Source: Roseiarcus sp963781895 (lineage in GTDB: Bacteria > Pseudomonadota > Alphaproteobacteria > Rhizobiales > Beijerinckiaceae). Taken from it: a DNA stretch of 64,000 nt. The notes under the pieces were generated by a model that worked only from the letters and a program-made list of their open reading frames with translations, made no database searches and was not told where the DNA came from. The first letter of the stretch is position 1. Every line of letters starts with the position of its first letter. Made by a program: the position numbers and the translations under genes. The stretch covers positions 124,001-188,000 of the forward strand of contig CAWAIM010000017.1 of the NCBI GenBank assembly GCA_963781895.1, written 5' to 3'. Positions 56,671 to 64,000 of this stretch are shown piece by piece.

Positions 56671-57615
56671 ATGCGCATTGCGCCGAGCAGTTTTCCATCT
56701 GGAACAGATGGCGCGCGCCGCCGGCGGCTCAGTGATTTCTCTGCCCGGGGCGCCGCCGCGCTCGGATCCATCTGCCTGGCGGGCTGCAATCTGGCCGTGC
56801 TCGATCCGCAAGGTCCGATCGGCGACGCCGAGAAGACGATCCTGATCGACTCGATGGCCATCATGCTCGCCATCGTCATTCCGACGATCGTTGCAATCTT
56901 CGGGGTCGCCTGGTGGTACCGGTCTTCCAACCGCAGGGCGCGATATCTGCCCGACTGGGAATATTCCGGCCAGCTCGAACTGATCGTGTGGGCGATTCCT
57001 CTTCTCACCATCATGCTGCTGGGCGGCGTCGCCTGGATAGGATCGCACGACCTCGACCCGGCGAAACCGCTGCCGTCGAAGGATGATGCTCTCAATGTTC
57101 AAGTCGTGTCGCTCGATTGGAAATGGCTGTTCATTTACCCCGACCAGCATCTCGCGAGCGTCAACCGACTGGTGATTCCGGCGGGAACGCCGATTCACTT
57201 CTCCCTGACGTCCGCGAGCGTGATGAACGCCTTCTTCGTCCCTGAGCTCGGCACGATGATCTACACGATGAATCGCATGACGACACAGCTCAACCTGTCC
57301 GCCGACAAGCCGGGGAGGTATTTCGGCCTTTCCAGCCATTTCAGCGGCGACGGATTTGCCGACATGCATTTCGAAGTGGAGGCGTTGCCGCCGCGGGACT
57401 TTTTCGCCTGGCTCGGCACAGTGCGCGCCGGCGGACCGGCGCTGACGCCTGAGAGCTACGCCGAGCTTGCCAAGCAGGGCATAGTTCCGACGCCGTTCAC
57501 CTATCGCGCGGTCGACGACGATATGTTCGAGAAGATCGTCGACCAGGCGCTTCCGCCCGGACCCGGCCCGGTCGCGGAAAGCGACCCGGGCGGCGTCAAG
57601 CGAGGGGGGAACTAG
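56671..57615 (+). CDS. cyoA: cytochrome bo3 quinol oxidase subunit II
   Basis: A 314-residue lipoprotein: the lipobox is SICLAGC near residue 35. Two membrane helices follow (IMLAIVIPTIVAIFGVAWWY, ELIVWAIPLLTIMLLGGVAW), then the periplasmic cupredoxin domain. LDWKWLFIYPDQHLASVN and the final LSSHFSGDGFADMHFEVEA are typical CyoA. The CuA cysteines of cytochrome c oxidases are absent, which marks it as a quinol oxidase subunit. First gene of cyoABCD. Confidence 0.93.
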   Translation: MRIAPSSFPSGTDGARRRRLSDFSARGAAALGSICLAGCNLAVLDPQGPIGDAEKTILIDSMAIMLAIVIPTIVAIFGVAWWYRSSNRRARYLPDWEYSGQLELIVWAIPLLTIMLLGGVAWIGSHDLDPAKPLPSKDDALNVQVVSLDWKWLFIYPDQHLASVNRLVIPAGTPIHFSLTSASVMNAFFVPELGTMIYTMNRMTTQLNLSADKPGRYFGLSSHFSGDGFADMHFEVEALPPRDFFAWLGTVRAGGPALTPESYAELAKQGIVPTPFTYRAVDDDMFEKIVDQALPPGPGPVAESDPGGVKRGGN

Positions 57616-57616
57616 G

Positions 57617-59620
57617 ATGTTCGGCAAGCTGAGCTGGGCCGCCATTCCCGTCGACCAGCCGATCCCCCTGGTCGCCTCCGGGGTGGTCGGCGTGGTCGTC
57701 GTCGCCGTGCTCGCCCTCGTCACGTTGAAGGGTTGGGTGCCCTATCTGTGGCGCGAATGGATCACCAGCGTCGATCATAAGCGGATCGGGGTGATGTACG
57801 TCGTCCTCGCTTCGCTGATGCTGCTGCGCGGCTTCATCGACGCGATCATGATGCGCGCGCAACAAGCGCTGGCCTTCCACTCCCCGGGCTACCTTCGGCC
57901 CGAGCATTACGACCAGATATTCTCGGCCCATGGCACGCTGATGATCTTCTTCGTCGCCATGCCGTTCGTGATCGGACTCATGAACTTCGTGGTTCCGCTG
58001 CAGCTCGGCGTGCGCGACGTCGCCTTTCCGACGCTCAATTCGGTCAGCTTCTGGCTGACCGCGACCGGCGCGCTGCTGGTCAATATATCGTTGGTCGTGG
58101 GCGAGTTCGCCCGCACCGGCTGGCTGCCCTATCCGCCCCTGTCCGAGCTGACCTATTCGCCTGGCGTCGGAGTCGATTACTATCTCTGGTCGATTCAGAT
58201 TTCCGGCGTCGGGACGCTGCTGACCGGCGTCAACTTCGTCACCACGCTGTTGAAGATCCACGCACCCGGCATGACCTACACGCGCATGCCGATATTCTGC
58301 TGGACATCGCTTGCCGCCAATCTGCTGATCGTCGCCGCGTTCCCGATCCTGACCGCCACCCTGGCGATGCTGCAGCTCGACCGATACCTCGGCTTCCACT
58401 TCTTCACCAACGAGGCCGGGGGCAACGTCATGATGTTCATGAACCTCATCTGGGCCTGGGGCCATCCGGAGGTCTACATCCTGATCCTGCCGGCGTTCGG
58501 CGTGTTCTCCGAGGTGGTGTCGACCTTCTCGCGCAAGCCGTTGTTCGGCTACCGCTCGATGGTCGCGGCCACCATGGCGATTTGCGTCCTGTCCTTCATG
58601 GTGTGGCTGCACCACTTTTTCACCATGGGCGCCGGCGCCGACGTCAACGCGGTTTTCGGCATCGTGACGATGATCATCGCGGTCCCGACGGGGGTGAAGG
58701 TGTTCAACTGGCTGTTCACCATGTTCGGCGGCCGGATCGTCTATGCGACGCCGATGCTGTGGGCGATCGGCTTCATGGTGACGTTCGTGCTGGGCGGCAT
58801 GACGGGCATCTTGGTCGCGGTTCCGCCCGCGGACTTCGTGCTGCACAACAGCCTGTTCCTGGTCGCCCATTTCCACAACGTCATCATCGGCGGCGTGCTG
58901 TTCGGCGCCTTCGCCGGTTACACCTACTGGTTCCCCAAGGCGTTCGGATTCCGTCTGGATGAGCGCCTCGGCAAGGCCGCGTTCTGGTGCTGGCTGATCG
59001 GCTTCTACTTGGCGTTCATGCCGCTCTATGTCCTTGGCCTGATGGGGATGACCCGGCGGATGCAACATTACGACGTGCCCGAATGGCGGCCATGGCTGCT
59101 GCTCGCGGCGGCAGGCGCGGTGGTCATTCTCGCCGGCATCGTGCTGCAGATCGTTCAACTGGTGGTGAGCATCCGCCGCCGCGAAGAGCTCCGCGACCTG
59201 ACCGGTGACCCTTGGCGGGGGCGGTCGCTGGAGTGGTCGACGGCGTCGCCGCCGCCGACATTTAATTTCGCCGTCCTGCCTCGCGTCGAGGGTCCGGACG
59301 ACTATTGGCTCAAGGAGCACGCTCCCGATGTTCGGGCGACGCCCGCGGACGAGCCGGTCTACCACGAGATCGAGATGCCGAGGAACAGCGCGACCGGCTT
59401 CGTCTGCGCGTTCTTCGCCACCGTCGCCGGATTTGCGATGATCTGGCACATCTGGTGGCTGGCCGCCGTCGCCATGGTCGGCGCCTTCGCCACTTTCGTC
59501 GTCTTCGCCTGGCGCGACCGGACCGAATACGAGATTCCCGCCGACGAGGTCGCCCGCATCGACCGCGCCAACCGTCGCGCGCGAAGCGAGGCGCGCGCTC
59601 AGATGCAGGCCGCCCAATGA
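57617..59620 (+). CDS. cyoB: cytochrome bo3 quinol oxidase subunit I
   Basis: The 667-residue catalytic subunit, reducing O2 to water with haem B, haem O3 and CuB while pumping protons. Haem and copper ligands are all present: IFSAHGTLMIFF (low-spin His), WAWGHPEVYILI (CuB His with the Tyr cross-link), VWLHHFFTMG (two CuB His) and LVAHFHNVIIGG (haem O3 and haem B His). About fifteen helices with the N-terminal extra helix usual in CyoB. It starts 1 nt after cyoA. Confidence 0.96.
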   Translation: MFGKLSWAAIPVDQPIPLVASGVVGVVVVAVLALVTLKGWVPYLWREWITSVDHKRIGVMYVVLASLMLLRGFIDAIMMRAQQALAFHSPGYLRPEHYDQIFSAHGTLMIFFVAMPFVIGLMNFVVPLQLGVRDVAFPTLNSVSFWLTATGALLVNISLVVGEFARTGWLPYPPLSELTYSPGVGVDYYLWSIQISGVGTLLTGVNFVTTLLKIHAPGMTYTRMPIFCWTSLAANLLIVAAFPILTATLAMLQLDRYLGFHFFTNEAGGNVMMFMNLIWAWGHPEVYILILPAFGVFSEVVSTFSRKPLFGYRSMVAATMAICVLSFMVWLHHFFTMGAGADVNAVFGIVTMIIAVPTGVKVFNWLFTMFGGRIVYATPMLWAIGFMVTFVLGGMTGILVAVPPADFVLHNSLFLVAHFHNVIIGGVLFGAFAGYTYWFPKAFGFRLDERLGKAAFWCWLIGFYLAFMPLYVLGLMGMTRRMQHYDVPEWRPWLLLAAAGAVVILAGIVLQIVQLVVSIRRREELRDLTGDPWRGRSLEWSTASPPPTFNFAVLPRVEGPDDYWLKEHAPDVRATPADEPVYHEIEMPRNSATGFVCAFFATVAGFAMIWHIWWLAAVAMVGAFATFVVFAWRDRTEYEIPADEVARIDRANRRARSEARAQMQAAQ

Positions 59621-60276
59621 CCGCCTTTCAGGCCAGCGCGGGCTATCGCGACACGAACGACGCCGCCTCGGGCGCCGAGGAACAGCTTTTCGAGCATGCC
59701 GACGGCAGTCCGGCCTCCAAGCGCATCATCGTCGGCTACGGCTTCTGGATCTTCCTGCTCAGCGACATCATCATGTTCTCGGCGTTCTTCGCCACCTACG
59801 CCGTGCTGTCCGGAGAGACGGCGGGCGGGCCGAGCGGGAAGGACCTGTTCAACCTGCATAACGTCGCGATCGAGACCGGCTGCCTGCTGCTCTCCAGTTT
59901 CACCTGCGGCATCGCCAGCATCGGCTCGAAGGCGCACAATGGGCTGCTGTACTACGGCGGCATGGCCGTGACCTTCCTGTTCGGCGCGGCCTTCCTGGCC
60001 ATCGAAATCCACGAATTCGCCGACATGGTCGGGCAGGGCGCGGGACCGACCCGCAGCGCGTTCCTTTCGGCCTTCTTCACTTTGGTCGGCTGCCACGGGG
60101 TGCATGTGACGCTCGGCCTGCTGTGGCTGCTGACCATGGTGGCGCAGGTGTTCGCCAAGGGCTATCGATCCGATATCCTCCGCCGCGTTCTGTGCTTCAG
60201 CCTGTTCTGGCACACGCTGGACATCATCTGGGTCGCGCTGTTCACGGTGGTGTATCTCATGGGAGCAGGTCAATGA
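59617..60276 (+). CDS. cyoC: cytochrome bo3 quinol oxidase subunit III
   Basis: A 219-residue, five-helix subunit III. Marks: FGFWIFLLSDIIMFSAFFA-like start (here YGFWIFLLSDIIMFSAFFAT), AIEIHEFADMVGQG and FFTLVGCHGVHVTLGLLWLL. ATG overlaps the cyoB stop as ATGA. Confidence 0.94.
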   Translation: MTAFQASAGYRDTNDAASGAEEQLFEHADGSPASKRIIVGYGFWIFLLSDIIMFSAFFATYAVLSGETAGGPSGKDLFNLHNVAIETGCLLLSSFTCGIASIGSKAHNGLLYYGGMAVTFLFGAAFLAIEIHEFADMVGQGAGPTRSAFLSAFFTLVGCHGVHVTLGLLWLLTMVAQVFAKGYRSDILRRVLCFSLFWHTLDIIWVALFTVVYLMGAGQ

Positions 60277-60674
60277 GCCAGATCGAGCAGCACGCGCCTG
60301 TCCACGGCGGCGACACCGCTCCCGGCGACGAGCGTGCCGGCGGCCGCGAAGTCGTGGAAGGGATCCTGGGCTACCTGGTCGGTCTCTTCCTCGCGACTTT
60401 GATCACGGCCGTCGCGTTCTTCATTTCCGGGACCTCCCTGGTATGGGGACCCAGCATTCCGATCGCGCTGGTGGTGCTGGCGATCGCGCAGATTGGCGTG
60501 CACCTCGTCTTCTTCCTGCACATCACCACCGGGCCGGACAACGTCAACAATGTCCTGGCGCTGGCGTTCGGCGTCTTGATCGTGATGCTGCTGATCATCG
60601 GTTCGCTATGGATCATGAGCAACCTGAATCACAACCTGATGCCGATGGACCGGATCATGCAGATGGAGCGGTGA
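60273..60674 (+). CDS. cyoD: cytochrome bo3 quinol oxidase subunit IV
   Basis: A 133-residue, three-helix subunit IV needed for assembly. LGYLVGLFLATLITAVAFFI, IGVHLVFFLHITTGPDN and the last helix IVMLLIIGSLWIMSNLNHNL are typical. ATG overlaps the cyoC stop by 4 nt. No cyoE follows, so haem O probably comes from ctaB at 5168. Confidence 0.93.
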   Translation: MSQIEQHAPVHGGDTAPGDERAGGREVVEGILGYLVGLFLATLITAVAFFISGTSLVWGPSIPIALVVLAIAQIGVHLVFFLHITTGPDNVNNVLALAFGVLIVMLLIIGSLWIMSNLNHNLMPMDRIMQMER

Positions 60675-60677
60675 GGG

Positions 60678-60699
60678 GCGGCCGATGACTTGCGGCCGC
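60678..60699. terminator. hairpin after cyoD
   Basis: Arms gcggccg and cggccgc around an 8-nt loop, starting 4 nt after the cyoD stop. No T-tract; termination is likely but weakly supported. Confidence 0.45.
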
Positions 60700-60898
60700 G
60701 GCGCGCCAGCCATGCCGCCTACGCGCCGATTTGAAAGCCGGGCGTGCGCTATCCGCGCGCCGGCCCATTTGTCGGTTGCGCTCCGGATTATTTCCTCTTA
60801 GAATTTTTGCCGCCGTCGCGCGAGGAGCTGCATGAGCCCATAACGCCGGTAGAAAAAGAGACCGCAGCATGGCGGTCGGTTCTGACGGGGAGAGAAGT

Positions 60899-61348
60899 AT
60901 GTTCACTCTACATGTCAATGGCCAGACGCAGACATTCGACGGCGACCCGTCGATGCCGCTGCTCTGGTATCTGCGAGACGAACTCGGGCTCACGGGAACG
61001 AAGTTCGGTTGTGGCGTCGCCGCCTGCGGCGCCTGCACGGTCCATATCGACGGCGAGGCCGTCAGGTCGTGCGTGACGACGATCAGCGACGCCAACGGCA
61101 AGGCGATCATCACCATCGAGGGCCTCGATCCCGAGGGCAATCACCCGCTTCAGAAGGCTTGGCGCGCGCTCAACGTGCCGCAGTGCGGCTATTGTCAGGC
61201 CGGCCAGATCATGCAGGCCGCGGCGCTGCTGAAAAAGACGCCCCATCCCAACGACGCCGACATCGACGGCGCGATGTACGGCAACATTTGCCGCTGCGGG
61301 ACCTATCAGCGCATTCGCGCCGCCATCAAGCAAGCTGCGGGAGCGTGA
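60899..61348 (+). CDS. (2Fe-2S)-binding subunit of a molybdenum hydroxylase (IorA-like)
   Basis: A 149-residue electron-transfer subunit with two 2Fe-2S clusters. The plant-type site is FGCGVAACGACTVHIDG with a further C in VRSCVTTI; the second is PQCGYCQAGQIMQAAAL and GNICRCGTYQRIR. Size and order match the small subunit of isoquinoline-1-oxidoreductase-type enzymes. It has no signal peptide and probably crosses the membrane attached to the Tat-signal large subunit. ATG 60899 follows GGGGAGAG; the longer frame at 60869 is rejected. Confidence 0.92.
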   Translation: MFTLHVNGQTQTFDGDPSMPLLWYLRDELGLTGTKFGCGVAACGACTVHIDGEAVRSCVTTISDANGKAIITIEGLDPEGNHPLQKAWRALNVPQCGYCQAGQIMQAAALLKKTPHPNDADIDGAMYGNICRCGTYQRIRAAIKQAAGA

Positions 61349-61349
61349 C

Positions 61350-63669
61350 ATGACCAAGCACATTCGTGAACTTGCGCCATTGGGCGTCGAAAACGTCAGC
61401 CGGCGCGGCGTCCTGAAGGGCATCCTTTCCACAACAGGCCTGGTGCTCGCGGTCGGCGTGTTGCCGCAGCGTCCGGCGCTGGCCGCCGACGCCCCCAAAT
61501 GGGGGGCCGCCGGCATGCCGCACGGCACGGTCAACAACCCGCTCGCATTCGTTTCGATCGATCCCGACGGAACAGTCACCATCGTCTGCCACCGCTCCGA
61601 GATGGGGCAGGGCGTGCGCACCGGCATGCCGCTGATCGTCGCCGACGAAATGGAGGCGGACTGGTCCAAGGTCAAGATCGCACAGGCGACCGGCGACGAA
61701 GCGAAATACGGCAACCAGGACACCGACGGATCGCGCTCGACCCGCCATTTCTTGCTGCCGATGCGCCAGGTCGGCGCCGCGGCCCGCATGATGCTGGAGG
61801 AGGCCGCGGCGAAACGCTGGGGCGTTCCAGTCTCCGGCGTCGAAGCGAAGAATCACGAGGTCGTTCAGAAGTCCACCGGGAAAAAGCTCGGCTATGGAGC
61901 GCTCGCCGCCGACGCCGGCAAGATCGACGTCCCGGCGACCGACAGCCTGCGTCTCAAGGATCCTTCGAAGTTCCGATACATCGGCAAGGAAGGGACCAAC
62001 ATCGTCGACGGTTTCGACATCACGACGGGGCGCGCCAAATATGGTCAGGACGTCCGCTTGCCGGGAATGAAATATGCGGTCATCGCGCGCCCGCCGGTCA
62101 TGGGGGGCAAGGTCGTCTCGTTCGACTTCACCGACGCGATGAAGGTCCCCGGCTTCTTCAAGGTCGTGCAGATCCCGGCGCCCTCGTATCCCATGGCCTT
62201 CCAGCCGTCAGGGGGCATCGCCATCGTCGCCGACAACACGTGGGCCGCCATCCAGGCCCGCAAGGCGCTGAAGGTCGAGTGGGACGACGGCCCGCACGGG
62301 ACCTACGACTCCGCGGCCTACCGCACGGCGCTCGAAACGACCGCCCGCCAACCCGGCAAGGTGGTGCGCGCCGAGGGCGACTTCGCCGCCGCTCTGGCGA
62401 GCGCGGACAAGAAACTCGAGGGCGAATATTACATCCCCCACCTCGCGCATGCGACGATGGAGCCGCCTTCGGCGACCTGCCGGATTGTCGACGGCAAGGC
62501 GGAAGTCTGGACGAGCGTGCAAAGCCCGCAGGCCGCGCATGATCTGGTCGCCAAATTCCTGGGCCTTCGCGCCCGAGAACGTCACGGTCAATGTGACGCT
62601 TCTGGGGGGAGGTTTCGGCCGCCGATCGAAGCCGGACTTCGCGGTCGAGGCGGCCCTGGTGTCGAAAGGGATCGGCGGCGCGCCGGTGAAGGTCGTGTGG
62701 ACGCGTGAGGACGACATCCACAACGGCTTCTACCACACCGTGTCGGCCGAGCGCCTGGAGGCGGGGCTCGACAAGGACGGCAAGGTGGTCGCCTGGCGCC
62801 ACAACAGCGTCGCGCCGACAATTCTGTCGCTGTTCGCGCCCGATCCCAAGCACGAGATGCCGCTCGAGATGGGAATGGGCCTCGTCGACATGCCGTTCGA
62901 CGTCAAGAACATCAGCATCGAGAACGGCGAGGCCGAGGCGCACACCAAGATCGGCTGGTACCGCTCGGTGTCGAACATTCCGCACGCGTTCGCCATCCAG
63001 TCCTTCGCCGCCGAATTGGCCGCGGCGGCCGGCAAGGACCAGAAGGCCTTCCTGCTCGATCTGATCGGGCCCGCCCGCATCGTCGATGTCCAGAAGACGG
63101 TGAAGGACTTCTGGGACTACGGCGAGAACCCCGAAGTCTACCCGGTCGATACCGGGCGGTTGCGCGGGGTCGTCGAGTTGGCCGCCGAGAAGGCCGGGTG
63201 GGGCCGCAAGCTGCCGCCGGGCCACGGCCTTGGCCTCGCCGTCCATCGCAGCTTCGTCACCTATGTCGCAACCGTCGTCGAAGCGGCGGTCGACGACAAG
63301 GGCAACGTCACCGTGCCGCGGGTCGACGTCGCCGTCGACTGCGGCCCGACCGTCAATCCGGACCGGGTCCGCTCGCAAATGGAAGGCGCTGTGATCATGG
63401 GCTTGGGGTTGGCCTTGATGACCGAAATCTCATTCAAGGACGGCAAGGTCCAGCAGAACAACTTCGACGACTACCAGGTGTTGCGCATCAGCGACGCGCC
63501 CCGTGAGACGCATGTGCATATCGTGCCGCATGGCTTCGACGTGCCGCTGGGCGGGGTGGGCGAACCGGGCGTGCCGCCGGTCGCCCCGGCGCTTCTCAAT
63601 GCGGTCTACGCCGCGAAGGGCAAGCGCATACGCTCGCTGCCGATAGGCCAGCAGGTGGGCAAGGTCTAA
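61350..63669 (+). CDS. molybdopterin-binding subunit of a molybdenum hydroxylase (IorB-like), frameshifted
   Basis: A large subunit of about 772 residues of the xanthine dehydrogenase family, likely oxidising an aldehyde or N-heterocycle. The N-terminus holds a twin-arginine signal (NVSRRGVLKGILSTTGLVL, cleavage near ALAAD), so it should be exported by Tat. Molybdopterin contacts are seen in CHRSEMGQGVRTGMPLIVAD, VTLLGGGFGRRSKPDFAVEA and late GGVGEPGVPPVAPALLNAV with the active-site Glu. One extra base near 62558 (ggccttcgcg) breaks the frame between KFLGL and APENVTVNV. Both halves are otherwise intact. The electron acceptor subunit (cytochrome) is not adjacent. Confidence 0.88.
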
Positions 63670-63683
63670 GCGCGCCACAAAAG

Positions 63684-63707
63684 CGGGCCGGAGTTCGCTC
63701 CGGCCCG
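63684..63707. terminator. TTCG-loop hairpin terminator
   Basis: Perfect 10-bp arms cgggccggag and ctccggcccg around ttcg, a very stable tetraloop, 15 nt after the molybdenum hydroxylase stop. It likely ends that transcript. Confidence 0.7.
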
Positions 63708-63893
63708 GATGGAGCTTTGGCGGCCGGGGCGCACGCGTCGCTTCGAGGGAGGACGCTCGTCCGCCCGGATGCGCCACCCATGACTCGTTTCCCGTCAGAG
63801 GCGCGGGAACTTCGTTGCGCCGTTAACGTTATTGACCAGCAGGCGCCGGAACCGGGCGAGCCTGCCGTTTGAGGCGGGAATCAGGAGGCGACG

Positions 63894-64000
63894 ATGAGCG
63901 ACAGGGAGAGCCGCATTCGCGAGATCGCCTATTTCATCTGGGAGGAAGAGGGGCGCCCCGAGGGTCAGGCGGAACGGCACTGGCAATCCGCGCGGGCCAT
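63894..64000 (+). CDS. DUF2934 protein, cut by the window edge
   Basis: ATG 63894 follows AGGAGG at good spacing. The visible N-terminus, SDRESRIREIAYFIWEEEGR then PEGQAERHW, is the DUF2934 motif of small alphaproteobacterial proteins of unknown role. The reading frame continues beyond base 64000. Confidence 0.8.
   Translation, partial: MSDRESRIREIAYFIWEEEGRPEGQAERHWQSARA

Overview
The window is GC-rich bacterial chromosome, almost certainly from an alphaproteobacterium of the Hyphomicrobiales (Rhizobiales). The evidence is the tatABC ... serS-surE-pcm-LysM/M23-DUF815 gene order, a ctaB-coxF-like cluster, an NDUFS4-like ETC complex I subunit, a non-discriminating type AspRS and a DUF2934 protein. 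A Beijerinckiaceae/Methylocystaceae-like source is a guess; no marker in the window settles it.

Layout. 1-5 kb: a surface-sugar glycosyltransferase and a methyltransferase (minus), then a RibD-C/DHFR-like protein and an ABC exporter (plus). 5-8.2 kb: a haem/oxidase assembly cluster (ctaB, a 44-residue CoxF-like protein, a DUF420/CtaM-like protein and a divergent haem-copper-oxidase-I-like protein). 8.46-10.14 kb: an IS1380-type insertion sequence with 19-bp perfect terminal inverted repeats. 10.5-15.3 kb: accessory region with a PEP-CTERM protein, a DsbA-like protein and an unusual cassette: a 650-residue protein with four tandem repeats each ending in a helical ladder of cysteines spaced every four residues, a DUF1360 membrane protein and a small protein starting MCCG. 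15-30 kb: ctaA, hom, an EamA exporter, a VOC protein, a DUF4239 protein, the zur/znuACB zinc divergon, recJ, an adenylate cyclase, a ParA pair, GDPD and RidA. 30-45 kb: tatABC, serS, surE, pcm, an amidase-activator-like lipoprotein, a DUF815 ATPase and DUF2252, with EamA exporters and a choloylglycine-hydrolase-like enzyme inserted; then an A-type Fe-S carrier, a broken TfoX-like gene and an rhlE-like helicase. 45-64 kb: a sugar ABC system, kup, a CoA-binding protein, an enoyl-CoA hydratase, a serine beta-lactamase-like esterase, aspS, two tRNAs, the cyoABCD quinol oxidase and a Tat-exported IorAB-type molybdenum hydroxylase.

Respiration is the main theme. ctaB would supply haem O for CyoB and ctaA would convert it to haem A for another oxidase outside the window. 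TatABC would export the molybdenum hydroxylase, whose large subunit carries a twin-arginine signal. Zur probably represses znuACB through the palindrome in the shared intergenic region.

At least nine single-base frame disruptions, mostly one extra base, break otherwise perfect genes, including hom and recJ. They look like uncorrected sequence errors rather than gene decay, so these genes are given as full-length loci. The strongest candidate for something undescribed is the cysteine-ladder protein at 12.5 kb with its two small neighbours.
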